A stretch of DNA of 64,000 bases from assembly GCA_964416305.1 (NCBI GenBank), contig CAYQDM010000009.1, positions 1 to 64,000 of the forward strand, written 5' to 3'. Within the stretch, counting starts at the first letter, position 1. Each line of letters begins with the position of its first letter. Shown piece by piece: positions 42,620 through 51,721 of the stretch. The position numbers and the translations under genes were made by a program. This DNA is from Acidaminobacter sp964416305. GTDB taxonomy: Bacteria > Bacillota > Clostridia > Peptostreptococcales > Acidaminobacteraceae. The notes under the pieces were generated by a model. The model ran no database searches. It was not told where the DNA came from and saw nothing but the letters and a program-made list of their open reading frames with translations.

Positions 42620-43773
42620 GATAAAATCCCCCTGAACATCAGAATCAGGTACACGCCAATCGCCACATAGAGTACAGCGCCGCTCCAAAGCGGCAGACTT
42701 TCCCTCAATTTCATTTTAGGGCGTTCGCCTTTGACCCAGTGCCGGTTTGAGAGTCTGACCTGCCGTTCACTTCTGACCGCTTTAAGGTCGACCAGACTGA
42801 TGGCATCCTCATAATGTTCAACAGTTGGAACCTGATCATAAGGATACAGCCAAGCCAGTGCGGCTCCCCCACCCTTTTGAGCAAGAGGCCTGCCTGTCAC
42901 GACGAACTGTTGACCGGATATTTTGAGGATGTCTCCGGGTTTCAAATACTCCTGGCGAATCGAGCGATAGATCATGAGCCCGAAAGCAACCATCGGCACA
43001 GCAACCACGAACAGGACGCCCGCAGCGCCGGCCAGACTGGCAATAAGCATGTCTTTATTTTCAAGAAACAGTTCTGTAAGATCCATCCCCGTCTCCATGC
43101 TGATCTCCTGGCCTCGGGTCATGAGATAGGAAATTGTCACGGCGAAGCCATTGTTGACCGCGTGCCCAATCATGCCGGCGTAGATGGAATCCGTCACCTG
43201 CACCAGCCAGCCGAAAAGCAGCCCCAGAAATATTGGACCGACGAGATTGGCGAGATTGAAGTGAAACAGGCCAAAGAGGACGGCGCTCAAAACTGCCGCA
43301 AAGCGGTATCCGAACCGACCCTCCAGCGCGTTCATCACCATGCCCCTGAAGAAGAGCTCCTCGCAGATCCCGGGGGTGATGGCCATGACAAAAAAACTGA
43401 CCAAAAAACCGGTCCCTGCCGATGCTTCCGGTATTGTCTGAGGTATAAAATGGACCGTCATCATGAGAATGGCAATGACAGTGACATTCAAAAATGCGAC
43501 GCCGGGAATCATTAAAAGGGAGGCGCCAAAAATTTTCAATCCAATTCTAACCGGGATTGGATTGAATCGCAAGGCTTTCTTCAAGTCCACCTTAAAAACG
43601 AGTCCAATCAGGACCAGTGGGATCACCAGCAGTCCGTATTCCGTAAAGAGGACACCAAGCTCAAAATTCGCAGACTGGGCCATAGATCCAAGGGTCAAAA
43701 ATGCCGCAGCCAGAATCAGAAAAGCCCAGCTGACAGGGGTCAGAGGATAGTGGGGACTAAGTTGATCCTTCAT
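42616..43773 (-). CDS. CPBP-family intramembrane glutamic endopeptidase
   Basis: 385 aa with about eight transmembrane helices. Catalytic motifs of the CAAX/ABI family: EELFFRGMVMNALEGR (EExxxR) near residue 140, FGLFHFNLANLVG (FxxxH) near residue 168 and HAVNNG near residue 205. Unlike the compact family members, it has a ~90-residue soluble segment before a last helix (residues ~275-365), whose role is unknown. Substrate unknown. Overlaps both neighbours by 4 nt. Confidence 0.9.
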   Translation of the reverse strand: MKDQLSPHYPLTPVSWAFLILAAAFLTLGSMAQSANFELGVLFTEYGLLVIPLVLIGLVFKVDLKKALRFNPIPVRIGLKIFGASLLMIPGVAFLNVTVIAILMMTVHFIPQTIPEASAGTGFLVSFFVMAITPGICEELFFRGMVMNALEGRFGYRFAAVLSAVLFGLFHFNLANLVGPIFLGLLFGWLVQVTDSIYAGMIGHAVNNGFAVTISYLMTRGQEISMETGMDLTELFLENKDMLIASLAGAAGVLFVVAVPMVAFGLMIYRSIRQEYLKPGDILKISGQQFVVTGRPLAQKGGGAALAWLYPYDQVPTVEHYEDAISLVDLKAVRSERQVRLSNRHWVKGERPKMKLRESLPLWSGAVLYVAIGVYLILMFRGILS

Positions 43774-44933
43774 ATCAAAACCCCGGCTTTTTCAAACACT
43801 TTGATCATAGCGGATACGCCGTTCAGCAGCACATTTTCATCGAAATTGAAACACTCGTTGTGAAGGCCGAACAGATGGCCCTGAGACGCGTCTCTGCATC
43901 CCACGAATACAAAAAGTCCCGGTACGGCTTCCTGGTAGTAGGAAAAGTCCTCTGCCAGCATCTGAGGCTCGATGTCCAGTACATTTTCCCGCCCCACTGC
44001 TTCAACAAACATTTCGGCCAGCCCCGGATCGTTGAGCACCGGCGGATACATAGGCCTGACCTCGATCTCTGCTTCGCAGTCATAGCCCTTGGCAACGCCG
44101 TTGACAATGGCTTCCATTCGAGCGAGGGAGGTTTCAAAGACGTCCTTGGAAAAAGCTCTGAATGTCCCTTCAAGCCGTGCGTGTCCAGCGATCACATTGC
44201 GCTTTTCACCGGAAATCATTTTCCCCACCGTCAGAACTGCCGATTCGGTGGGTTTGACATTTCTGCTGACTACGCTTTGCAGAACCGAGACAAGGCTCGA
44301 TGCCGCCAGTAAAGCATCTTTTCCGAGATGAGGCATGGCACCATGAGCACTTTTTCCTATAATTTCTATGTCAAACTCACCGGTCATGGCCATTAATGGG
44401 CCGCTCCTGGTCGCGAAAAGACCAGAGGCCACTTCCGGAAACAGATGATAGCCAAAGACGGACTCCACATTATACTTTTCAAAGATCCCTGAATCAACGA
44501 GGACTTTGGCGCCGCCAGGACCTTCTTCAGCAGGCTGAAACAGAATCAGCACACTCTTTTTCAATCTGTGGCGCTGTTCGGAAAGTGACTGGGCCAAAAG
44601 CAGGGCCATGGTCATATGACCGTCATGGCCGCAGGCATGCATCCTGCCTTTATAAGTTGATGCGAAGGCCAAGCCGGTTTTCTCTGTGACCTCCAGCGCG
44701 TCCATATCCGCTCTGAAGGCTATACTCGTCTCGCTTTCACCACGGATCCATGCGAGAACGCCTGTCTGCGCAACCCGCTCGACCACGACACCGTCAAGAT
44801 CCTTCAGCGCAGAAAGGATATAGCGCTGAGTTTCAACCTCCTGAAATCCAACTTCTGGTATTTGATGCAGCGCGCGCCTGTGGCGAATCGCCAGCTCGAG
44901 TTTATCTTTTGTGATTTGATCCGGTATAAACAT
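43770..44933 (-). CDS. M20-family amidohydrolase, candidate N-acetyl-diaminopimelate deacetylase
   Basis: 387 aa. M20D zinc amidohydrolase: RRALHQIPEVGFQEVETQ at the start, FRADMDALEVTE near residue 80, HACGHDGHMTMALLLA near residue 105 and QPAEEGPGGAKV near residue 138, with all metal ligands in place. The family removes acyl groups from amino acids. It is divergent from asd-dapABH with promoters 7 bp apart, and the pathway built there needs an N-acetyl-LL-DAP deacetylase, so that role is plausible; hippurate- or IAA-type substrates remain possible. ATG 44931-44933 follows GGGAGGG. Confidence 0.85.
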   Translation of the reverse strand: MFIPDQITKDKLELAIRHRRALHQIPEVGFQEVETQRYILSALKDLDGVVVERVAQTGVLAWIRGESETSIAFRADMDALEVTEKTGLAFASTYKGRMHACGHDGHMTMALLLAQSLSEQRHRLKKSVLILFQPAEEGPGGAKVLVDSGIFEKYNVESVFGYHLFPEVASGLFATRSGPLMAMTGEFDIEIIGKSAHGAMPHLGKDALLAASSLVSVLQSVVSRNVKPTESAVLTVGKMISGEKRNVIAGHARLEGTFRAFSKDVFETSLARMEAIVNGVAKGYDCEAEIEVRPMYPPVLNDPGLAEMFVEAVGRENVLDIEPQMLAEDFSYYQEAVPGLFVFVGCRDASQGHLFGLHNECFNFDENVLLNGVSAMIKVFEKAGVLI

Positions 44934-44971
44934 ACATTTCCCTCCCAAGTTACAGGTTCTATCCAACACCC

Positions 44972-45001
44972 ATTATACCTTAAAGTGAAGGAACCCGACA
45001 A
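44972..45001 (-). promoter_or_regulatory. Promoter of the M20 gene
   Basis: TTGTCG (44996-45001), an 18-bp spacer and TATAAT (44972-44977) on the minus strand, back to back with the asd promoter. Confidence 0.5.
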
Positions 45002-45007
45002 ACTTTA

Positions 45008-45036
45008 TTGACATCCGGGGTCTTGAATGCTATTAT
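45008..45036 (+). promoter_or_regulatory. Promoter of asd
   Basis: TTGACA (45008-45013), a 17-bp spacer and TATTAT (45031-45036), a near-consensus sigma-A promoter. It leaves a ~150-nt AT-rich leader before asd in which no lysine-riboswitch pattern was recognised. Confidence 0.7.
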
Positions 45037-45194
45037 TAAAAAAATTTAATAGTTTTATTCATTAATTATGTTATAACAGCAACGCATTTAAGTGACTCTA
45101 AAATGCTGTTCCCCGCATGCGCAAACCGATCCATCGCCGCGCGAAATATGCATTTTTCTGTATAAAGTATTCATTTAGAAGGAGGCAATTTTAC

Positions 45195-46190
45195 ATGAAA
45201 AAAATTAACATCGCGGTCGTCGGCGCAACCGGTATGGTCGGCCGCAACTTTCTGAAGGTCCTTGAAGATCGTGATTTCCCGTTTGACAACCTTTATTGCT
45301 TCGCCAGCGAGCGTTCTGCCGGCCAGGTCCTGACCTGCAAAGGCAAGGAATATGTCGTCGAGCCGTTGAACGAGCAATCTTTTGATCGTGACATTCAAAT
45401 CGCCCTCTTTTCCGCCGGCGGCGACACCAGTTTGAAGTACTCACCAATTGCAGCTTCCAAAGGCGTCATCGTCGTGGACAACAGCAGCGCGTTCCGAATG
45501 GATCCGGAAGTGCCGCTTGTCGTACCGGAAGTCAACCCGGAAGCACTGGACAATCACAAGAATATCATCGCTAATCCAAACTGCTCGACTATTCAAGCGG
45601 TTGTCGCCCTCAAGCCGCTTTACGACAAGTACGGCATCGAGCGCGTGATCTACTCGACTTATCAAGCCGTTTCCGGCAGCGGTGTCAAAGGCATGTCGGA
45701 TCTTGAAGAAGGCCTCAAAGGCAACCACCTCAAGAAAGCCTATCCACACCCTATCGCAGGAAACTGCCTGCCGCAAATCGATGTGTTCCTCGACAACGGC
45801 TACACCAAAGAAGAAATGAAGATGATTGATGAATCCAAGAAAATCATGGGTGACCAATCTCTCAGAATTACCGCTACAACCGTTCGCGTTCCAATTTTCT
45901 ACAGCCACAGCGAATCCATCAACGTCGAACTGAAAAAACCATTCGAAGTTGAGGACGTCAAAGCACTGTTCGCTTCAAGCCCAGGCATTGTCCTTCAGGA
46001 TGATCCTGCAAACAGCGTTTACCCTCTTGCAGCAGAAGCCGCAGGAAAAGATCTCGTTTACGTTGGCCGCGTCCGCAGAGATTTCAGCGTTGAGAATGGT
46101 TTGAACCTTTGGGTCGTCGCAGACAACACCAGAAAAGGCGCCGCTACAAACGCAGTTCAAATAGCGGAGTTGCTCGCAGAAAAGTTTTAG
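45195..46190 (+). CDS. asd: Aspartate-semialdehyde dehydrogenase
   Basis: 331 aa. It reduces aspartyl phosphate to the semialdehyde, the branch point for lysine/DAP, threonine and methionine. N-terminal NADP site NIAVVGATGMVGRNFLKVLE, active-site Cys in NPNCSTIQ near residue 130, and base His in KKAYPHPIAGN region plus later HSESINVE. ATG 45195 has GAAGGAGG 8 nt upstream; the upstream in-frame start at 45117 is rejected. First of asd-dapA-dapB-dapH. Confidence 0.96.
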   Translation: MKKINIAVVGATGMVGRNFLKVLEDRDFPFDNLYCFASERSAGQVLTCKGKEYVVEPLNEQSFDRDIQIALFSAGGDTSLKYSPIAASKGVIVVDNSSAFRMDPEVPLVVPEVNPEALDNHKNIIANPNCSTIQAVVALKPLYDKYGIERVIYSTYQAVSGSGVKGMSDLEEGLKGNHLKKAYPHPIAGNCLPQIDVFLDNGYTKEEMKMIDESKKIMGDQSLRITATTVRVPIFYSHSESINVELKKPFEVEDVKALFASSPGIVLQDDPANSVYPLAAEAAGKDLVYVGRVRRDFSVENGLNLWVVADNTRKGAATNAVQIAELLAEKF

Positions 46191-46222
46191 TCCCGCTATT
46201 TTATGCTATAATAGGAATCAGC

Positions 46223-46250
46223 AGGACCCAGGAGGCTTCCCGGGTCCTTT
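46223..46250 (+). terminator. Hairpin between asd and dapA
   Basis: AGGACCC-AGGAGGCTTCCC-GGGTCCT followed by TTCTTC. An extended -10 TGC-TATAAT (46207-46212) lies just before it, so the hairpin may end asd transcripts or may be the 5' end of a dapA transcript. 46191-46364 shows nothing else. Confidence 0.5.
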
Positions 46251-46364
46251 CTTCACATCAAGCTGAATTTGGGCAGTGCCGCCCGAGTCCCATCAGGAAC
46301 TCGTGGGCACAGAACCCGGAAACTATTTATACATAAACAACCTAATTTGAAAGGATGATTTTTG

Positions 46365-47246
46365 ATGAGTTTATTCAAAGGCGCCGGTGTCGCAATCGTC
46401 ACTCCGTTCGACGCTGAAAACAAAATCAACTTCGCAAAGCTCAAAGAGTTGATCGATTGGCAGATTTCTGAAAAAACAGATGCCATCATCATTTGCGGCA
46501 CTACCGGCGAAGCGCCGACGCTGCGAGATGACGAACATATGGAAGCTATCAAATTCGCAGTTGAAGCTGTCGCAGGCCGCGTGCCGGTCATTGCAGGCAC
46601 GGGCAGCAATGATACGCAGCACGCCATTGAAATGAGCCAGTACGCTGAGTCCGTTGGTGTGGATGGACTTCTCCTCGTCACCCCATATTACAACAAGGCG
46701 ACGCAGTCTGGTCTGATCCGTCATTTCAACGCTATTGCTGACAGCGTCAATATTCCCATCATCCTTTACAGCGTACCCGGGCGCACCAGTGTCAATATCG
46801 ATCCGCAAACCGTCCTGGCCCTGTCTAAGCACCCCAATATTCAAGGGATCAAAGAAGCGTCCGGCAACATTGCACAAGTGGTCGAAATTGCCCGCCTGAT
46901 TCCGGAGGATTTTTATCTCTATTCCGGCAACGACGACATGATCGTACCTCTGATGTCCGTTGGCGGAGACGGTGTTATCTCCGTACTGTCTAACATCATG
47001 CCGCGCGAGACCCACGACATGGTCATGCATTATCTTGACGGCAACTTCTCGAAATCTCTGGATCTGCAGCTCGGCCTCAAGCCGCTGATTGACGCCTTGT
47101 TCTGCGAAGTAAATCCCATCCCGGTCAAAACTGCTTTGAATCTGATGGGCAAGGAAGTCGGCCCACTCAGAGGCCCACTCTATGAAATGGAACCTAAAAA
47201 CCTGGAGCGCCTGGAGCGCGAGCTCAAAGCAGCAGGACTTCTATAA
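46365..47246 (+). CDS. dapA: 4-hydroxy-tetrahydrodipicolinate synthase
   Basis: 293 aa. It condenses pyruvate with aspartate semialdehyde, the first committed DAP step. TIM-barrel motifs: CGTTGEAPTLRDDEH near residue 43, YSVPGRTSVNI with the catalytic Tyr near residue 133 and GIKEASGN with the Schiff-base Lys near residue 162. ATG 46365 is preferred over the TTG directly before it, with AAAGGA 9 nt upstream. Confidence 0.96.
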   Translation: MSLFKGAGVAIVTPFDAENKINFAKLKELIDWQISEKTDAIIICGTTGEAPTLRDDEHMEAIKFAVEAVAGRVPVIAGTGSNDTQHAIEMSQYAESVGVDGLLLVTPYYNKATQSGLIRHFNAIADSVNIPIILYSVPGRTSVNIDPQTVLALSKHPNIQGIKEASGNIAQVVEIARLIPEDFYLYSGNDDMIVPLMSVGGDGVISVLSNIMPRETHDMVMHYLDGNFSKSLDLQLGLKPLIDALFCEVNPIPVKTALNLMGKEVGPLRGPLYEMEPKNLERLERELKAAGLL

Positions 47247-47263
47247 ACCAGTGAGGTGATCCC

Positions 47264-48013
47264 ATGATCCGAATCATTCTTTCAGGCGCGAACGGCGCTA
47301 TGGGCAAAAATGTCCGGGAACTCGTCGCTGAACAGCCAGACCTGGTCATTTCCTGCGGCATTGACCGTCATCCTGATCCAGAAGCCAAGTTTCCTCAGTT
47401 CGATTCTTTTGAAGCTGAGGGTATTGAGGGTGACGTCATCATAGATTTCTCCCATTACACCGCAGTGCCGGGCTTGGTGAACTTCGCCGTTTCCAGCGGC
47501 ATTCCGGCTGTCATTTGCACCACCGGACTTTCTGAAGACATCATTTCGGACATCGAAGCGAAAGCTTCGAAAGTCGCGCTGTTTCGTTCCGGCAACATGT
47601 CCCTTGGCATCAACCTGCTGATCGATCTTGCCCGCCGTGCATCAGAAATCCTTGGACAGCGCTATGACATTGAAATTATTGAAAAGCACCACAACAAGAA
47701 ATTGGATGCGCCAAGCGGCACGGCACTGATGATTGCGGACGGTGTCAACGAAGCGGCCAACAAGGCTTATGATTATCAGCACGGCCGCCATGGCAAGGAC
47801 GCAAAGCGCATGCCAAATGAAATCGGAATCCATGCGGTTCGCGGCGGAACCATTGTGGGCGAACACCAAATTCTGTTCGCCGGTACTGATGAAGTCCTTG
47901 AAATCAGACACAGTGCGGCATCCAAGAAAGTCTTCGCGGAAGGTGCCATAAAAGCTGCCAGATTCCTCAAAGATGCCGGACCTGGTCTCTACAGCATGAA
48001 AGATATCCTTTAA
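47264..48013 (+). CDS. dapB: 4-hydroxy-tetrahydrodipicolinate reductase
   Basis: 249 aa. N-terminal nucleotide-binding start IILSGANGAMGKNVRELV and the signature EIIEKHHNKKLDAPSGTAL near residue 130 with the catalytic His and Lys. It reduces the DapA product to tetrahydrodipicolinate. It lies 17 nt after dapA with GTGAGGTGATC as ribosome site. Confidence 0.96.
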   Translation: MIRIILSGANGAMGKNVRELVAEQPDLVISCGIDRHPDPEAKFPQFDSFEAEGIEGDVIIDFSHYTAVPGLVNFAVSSGIPAVICTTGLSEDIISDIEAKASKVALFRSGNMSLGINLLIDLARRASEILGQRYDIEIIEKHHNKKLDAPSGTALMIADGVNEAANKAYDYQHGRHGKDAKRMPNEIGIHAVRGGTIVGEHQILFAGTDEVLEIRHSAASKKVFAEGAIKAARFLKDAGPGLYSMKDIL

Positions 48014-48043
48014 AAAATTATAAGAAAAGAGGCTTGCCAATTT

Positions 48044-48754
48044 ATGACGTATGATATGACAAACCCCTATGAAATCGCGCGTTTTATTAAAGACGCCAAG
48101 AAATCCACACCTGTCAAAGCTTATATCCGCGGTCACATCTCCCTGCCTGAAGGCTCAACAATCCGCTGTTTTGGCGAAGCACCCTTCCTCGTGCTCTTCG
48201 GTGAAGCGGATGAGGTAATGGACCTGATCGAAACCCAGAACCAGGGTATTGATGATTATGTGATTGAGAATGATCGCCGAAATTCTGCGATCCCAATGCT
48301 TGACCTCAGAAAGCTCAAAGCCAGAATTGAGCCCGGTGCAGTCATTAGAGACCGCGTTAAAATCGGTGAAAACGTCGTAGTCATGATGGGCGCTGTCATC
48401 AATATTGGCGCTGAAATTGGCGATAATACCATGATCGACATGAATGCAGTACTCGGCGCTCGCGCCACTGTCGGCAAGAACGCGCATGTTGGCGCCGGTG
48501 CGGTCCTGGCAGGTGTACTCGAGCCACCCAGCGCTACTCCTGTCATCATTGAAGACGGCGTCCTGATCGGCGCCAACGCAGTGGTTCTGGAAGGTGTCAA
48601 AGTTGGTAAGAATTCCGTCGTCGCCGCCGGTGCCATAGTCACGGAAGATGTGCCTGAAGGCGTCGTCGTCGCCGGAGCGCCAGCGAAAATCATCAAATCG
48701 AAAGACGAAAAAACCGAAGGCAAGACACAGCTCCTGGATGATCTCAGGAAGTAG
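48044..48754 (+). CDS. dapH: Tetrahydrodipicolinate N-acetyltransferase
   Basis: 236 aa. N-terminal DapH domain (EIARFIKDAKKSTPVKAYIRG) followed by a left-handed beta-helix of hexapeptide repeats (for example VVMMGAVINIGAEIGDNTM, residues ~100-210). It uses acetyl-CoA, so this organism follows the acetylase branch of DAP synthesis as in Bacillus. It is last in the operon and is followed by a convergent terminator. Confidence 0.95.
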   Translation: MTYDMTNPYEIARFIKDAKKSTPVKAYIRGHISLPEGSTIRCFGEAPFLVLFGEADEVMDLIETQNQGIDDYVIENDRRNSAIPMLDLRKLKARIEPGAVIRDRVKIGENVVVMMGAVINIGAEIGDNTMIDMNAVLGARATVGKNAHVGAGAVLAGVLEPPSATPVIIEDGVLIGANAVVLEGVKVGKNSVVAAGAIVTEDVPEGVVVAGAPAKIIKSKDEKTEGKTQLLDDLRK

Positions 48755-48793
48755 GCGTCGCAACCATCGGCTAAAGCCTTAATCTTATAATTC

Positions 48794-48853
48794 AAAACAG
48801 CCTCATGGCGCCAGGGTGCGAATACGCGCTGCCGGCGGACCTTGAGGCTGTTT
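48794..48853. terminator. Bidirectional terminator between dapH and hpt
   Basis: AAAACAGCCTCA (48794-48805) and TGAGGCTGTTT (48843-48853) pair across a loop that itself contains GGCGCC and GCCGGC elements. T follows on the plus strand and TTTT on the minus strand. Confidence 0.65.
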
Positions 48854-48896
48854 CTGTTTGACGGGCAGGATTTGAAGTGAAACTGCCGGCTAAACT

Positions 48897-49430
48897 TTAG
48901 TCGACAAAGGCAAAGACGTGATCGACATTGCGGAAGTAGTCGCCATAGTTGAGGCCATAGCCGACAATGAACATATCCGGAATGGTAAAGCCGACATAAT
49001 CAGGCTCGAATTCAACCTGACGTCTGGAAGGCTTGTCGAGGAGGACGCAGCATTTGACGCTGTCCGCGCCTTTGCGCTTCAAATGCTTGAAAACGCCTGT
49101 CATAGTGTGGGCGGAATCCGTTATATCGTCCACGACAAGAACGTCATAACCCTCCAGAGAGTCTATCCCGATATCCTGGGTCACCTCAACGCTGCCCGTA
49201 GACTCCTCGCCATGACCATAACTGGAAGTAGTCATAAACTCGACCCGCAGTTGAAGGTCGATTTTACGGACAAGATCTGCGGTAAAAATAAAGCTGCCTT
49301 TGAGCAGCGACACCACCAGCAGATTCTTCCCGTGATAGTCCTTGGTTAATTCCTGACCAAGCTCTGCAACCCGGCGTTCTATTTCTTCTCTGGAAACCAG
49401 AATTTCTCTGCGTTTGTTTTCTATACTCAC
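48897..49430 (-). CDS. hpt: Hypoxanthine phosphoribosyltransferase
   Basis: 177 aa. Purine salvage: hypoxanthine or guanine plus PRPP gives IMP or GMP. PRPP loop VLVVDDITDSAHTM near residue 100, the SLLKGSFIFTADLVR segment near residue 44, and the C-terminal VGYGLNYGDYFRNVDHV. The start is GTG (49428-49430) with AAGGGGTG upstream. Confidence 0.95.
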   Translation of the reverse strand: MSIENKRREILVSREEIERRVAELGQELTKDYHGKNLLVVSLLKGSFIFTADLVRKIDLQLRVEFMTTSSYGHGEESTGSVEVTQDIGIDSLEGYDVLVVDDITDSAHTMTGVFKHLKRKGADSVKCCVLLDKPSRRQVEFEPDYVGFTIPDMFIVGYGLNYGDYFRNVDHVFAFVD

Positions 49431-49463
49431 GAATAGGTCACCCCTTAAGGTCTGATTTCTTAT

Positions 49464-49492
49464 ATTTTATGCTTTTTTGACTTTAAATTCAA
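49464..49492 (-). promoter_or_regulatory. Promoter of hpt
   Basis: TTGAAT (49487-49492), a 17-bp spacer and TAAAAT (49464-49469) on the minus strand, ~30 nt before the GTG from the expected start. Confidence 0.55.
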
Positions 49493-49583
49493 CTGATTTG
49501 AAGGGAAAATGGCCGCGGATGCCGAACAAGTACATCCTGAGTTCAGATTCAATCCGTCGGTTGGCGACGAAAGAGGTGTTGAC

Positions 49584-50228
49584 ATGCTCCAACTTTGGTT
49601 AAGAAGTTTAATAATTGGTTTGTCTATTGCCGCGCCGGTGGGTCCGATTGGACTGCTGTGCATCCGCAGAACTCTTGCAGATGGTCGCCGCGCCGGACTC
49701 ATGACAGGCCTGGGCGCAGCGTTTGCGGACGGCGTTTATGGTGCCGTAGCGGCCTTCGGTCTCAGCGCAGTATCAGCCTTTCTCATTGATCAGCAGAATG
49801 TTATGAGGATTGGCGGAGGACTTTTCTTGATTTATCTGGGTCTGGGAATCCTTCGATCCAAGCCTGCAGAGCGCGCTGCGGACTCAAACAGAAGTGAATC
49901 AGGCGCTGGCAGCAGCGACCTCGGAATGCTGTTTTCCACCTTTTTTTTGACGCTGACCAATCCTATGACAATCCTGTCCTTCATTGCAATTTTTTCAGGT
50001 CTGGGGCTCGCGGGGGGTGTTGCGTCTTATGGCGCTGCCGCACCGCTGCTCACCGTGGCGGGCGTCTTTACAGGTTCGGCACTGTGGTGGCTGATGCTGA
50101 CGTTCGCACTTTCCAGGCTGAAAGTCTTGTCCAGACCGGGTAATCTCATCTGGATCAATCGCTTGTCCGGCCTTATTATTTTAGTTTTTGGACTTATGGC
50201 GCTTTGGCAGGGGTTTGCTGCAAGGTGA
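49584..50228 (+). CDS. LysE-family amino-acid exporter
   Basis: 214 aa with six predicted transmembrane helices. The family start reads LSIAAPVGPIGLLCIRRTL and the central block FFLTLTNPMTILSFIAIFSG is typical. A short charged cytoplasmic loop (RAADSNRSESGAGSS) separates the halves. Such proteins export lysine, arginine, threonine or homoserine lactone; specificity is unknown. ATG 49584 has AGAGGTG upstream; the open frame back to 49509 is not needed. Confidence 0.88.
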   Translation: MLQLWLRSLIIGLSIAAPVGPIGLLCIRRTLADGRRAGLMTGLGAAFADGVYGAVAAFGLSAVSAFLIDQQNVMRIGGGLFLIYLGLGILRSKPAERAADSNRSESGAGSSDLGMLFSTFFLTLTNPMTILSFIAIFSGLGLAGGVASYGAAAPLLTVAGVFTGSALWWLMLTFALSRLKVLSRPGNLIWINRLSGLIILVFGLMALWQGFAAR

Positions 50229-50300
50229 AACAAATGGCGTTGGAAGCGGATGTCGGCGGCCGCGGCTTATCGCCCCCTACTCCAACACAATATTGTAAAT

Positions 50301-50343
50301 AAAGGCAGCACCATGAAGAACTCACTTCACGGCGCTGCCTTTT
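50301..50343. terminator. Bidirectional terminator
   Basis: AAAGGCAGC (50301-50309) and GCTGCCTTTT (50334-50343) pair, with an inner TGAAG/CTTCA helix. It lies between the convergent exporter and deacetylase genes. Confidence 0.78.
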
Positions 50344-50369
50344 CGTCTGTACGACGCTTAACCTTCACA

Positions 50370-51509
50370 TTACTGACTGATTTTATATTTCAAAAGCTCT
50401 AATCCTTCAAACCCTGTCAAATCGGCCTTTTCAGACAGATGTTCCGGCACGGCGACACGATCTGCCCTGCCATCACTGATAAAGCGCTTCTCAGGATTAG
50501 CGGCATAACCATCCAGCCAGTCCGTCAGCTGAAGGTGACCGTCACCACTCTGGACCCTTTGTATAGAGGCAAAGTCAAAACTTGCATCAAACGGCGAGAC
50601 GCTGGGTTTCCACCCCACGTTGAGAATGGCAATATTTTTGTAAGCCACGCCCTCAAACTGACCTTCGATCAGCGTCCCTCTCTGGCCTTCTGCAGGCCGT
50701 TCACCGTAAGGAAGCGCCAACAAATCGATCTCATAGTTTTCAGGGAGAAGTTTTTTTAACTGCACTGCATTTTTACCAAGCGCCACTTCCACTTCCTGAG
50801 CACTCAGCGGTTTAAAATGCTCATGGCCAAAACTATGATTTCCTATGTCCATGCCATTTTCCAGCATATAATTGAATTTGAACGCGACAGAATCTTTCTG
50901 ACCAAATGGGGTTCCCCCATTAAAGAAAAAAGTTGCGTGCATGCCAAAATCCGGGTGTTCCTCTGCAAACGCTGACATGATCCCTACCACGCAGTTCGGA
51001 TCAATAGTCTGGTCCTCCAGAAGTTTGAAATTTGTGCTGTGTCCATCATCAAAGGTCAGGACCACCGGTGTATAGCCTGCAGGTGTAGTAATGTTGCCTT
51101 TTACGAGATCCCTGAGCGGCAATGTCCTGAAGCCCATCTCATAGAGTCGCTCCAGGTCAGCGCGAAAGGATTCCGGCGTACGTGCGTAATCTGTATTTTT
51201 GTCACCTAAATTGTGATACATAATCACCATGACTTCTCCCAATTCATTGGGTTTGACCACGTTGAAGTCAATTTCAGGCAGCGCAGGCGCTTCTGGCTCC
51301 GCCGACATCTCAACGGGCCCCGGCGATTCAACAATGACTTCCGGCGGTGTCACTTCACCATTCGGAGAAGAAGATTCTGCAGAATTTATGTCAGCACTGC
51401 ATCCACCAAATAAGGATACTGCAAAGAGCAAAGACAAAAGTACAGAGGCAGAGGATCTGTGATGATTTTTTAGTTTATGACGTTTGAAATACTTAGATGA
51501 CAACAGCAT
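50370..51509 (-). CDS. Polysaccharide deacetylase family lipoprotein
   Basis: 379 aa. Basic N-terminus and hydrophobic segment (residues 20-34), then a lipobox-like FGGC with Cys37, so the protein is probably lipid-anchored outside the membrane; Phe at -3 is atypical. A Pro/Glu/Ser-rich linker (40-85) precedes the NodB-type domain: MVIMYHNLG, TFDDGHSTNF near residue 158 with metal/catalytic Asp, and GNHSFGHEHF near residue 222. The substrate is a cell-wall or exopolysaccharide N-acetyl or O-acetyl group. ATG 51507-51509 has GAAGGGCGG; the frame extends to 51692 but without a site. Confidence 0.87.
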   Translation of the reverse strand: MLLSSKYFKRHKLKNHHRSSASVLLSLLFAVSLFGGCSADINSAESSSPNGEVTPPEVIVESPGPVEMSAEPEAPALPEIDFNVVKPNELGEVMVIMYHNLGDKNTDYARTPESFRADLERLYEMGFRTLPLRDLVKGNITTPAGYTPVVLTFDDGHSTNFKLLEDQTIDPNCVVGIMSAFAEEHPDFGMHATFFFNGGTPFGQKDSVAFKFNYMLENGMDIGNHSFGHEHFKPLSAQEVEVALGKNAVQLKKLLPENYEIDLLALPYGERPAEGQRGTLIEGQFEGVAYKNIAILNVGWKPSVSPFDASFDFASIQRVQSGDGHLQLTDWLDGYAANPEKRFISDGRADRVAVPEHLSEKADLTGFEGLELLKYKISQ

Positions 51510-51721
51510 TTTATGTCCGCCCTTCAAATTTATATTTCTATTTCCATTCCCATTTATGTAATTTAAGTATATTAGAATGAGCGTCATAACACAGTAAAAA
51601 AAGTAAAATGTAACTAAACATTTACCATTTATAAGCGTCTGAGAAATGCGCGTCCTCATTTTTTTGTGGTTTATGGTATAATAGGGATACATTTATCAGA
51701 TACAAGCAAGGTGGTGATCCT

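Noticed and set aside
45046..45066. ARG-box-like TGAATAAAA on the minus strand just after the asd promoter
   Set aside because: It matches only nine bases, lies in a generally AT-rich stretch, and asd has no expected arginine link.
45037..45194. Lysine riboswitch before asd
   Set aside because: The leader is too short and AT-rich and I could not find the conserved five-helix core.
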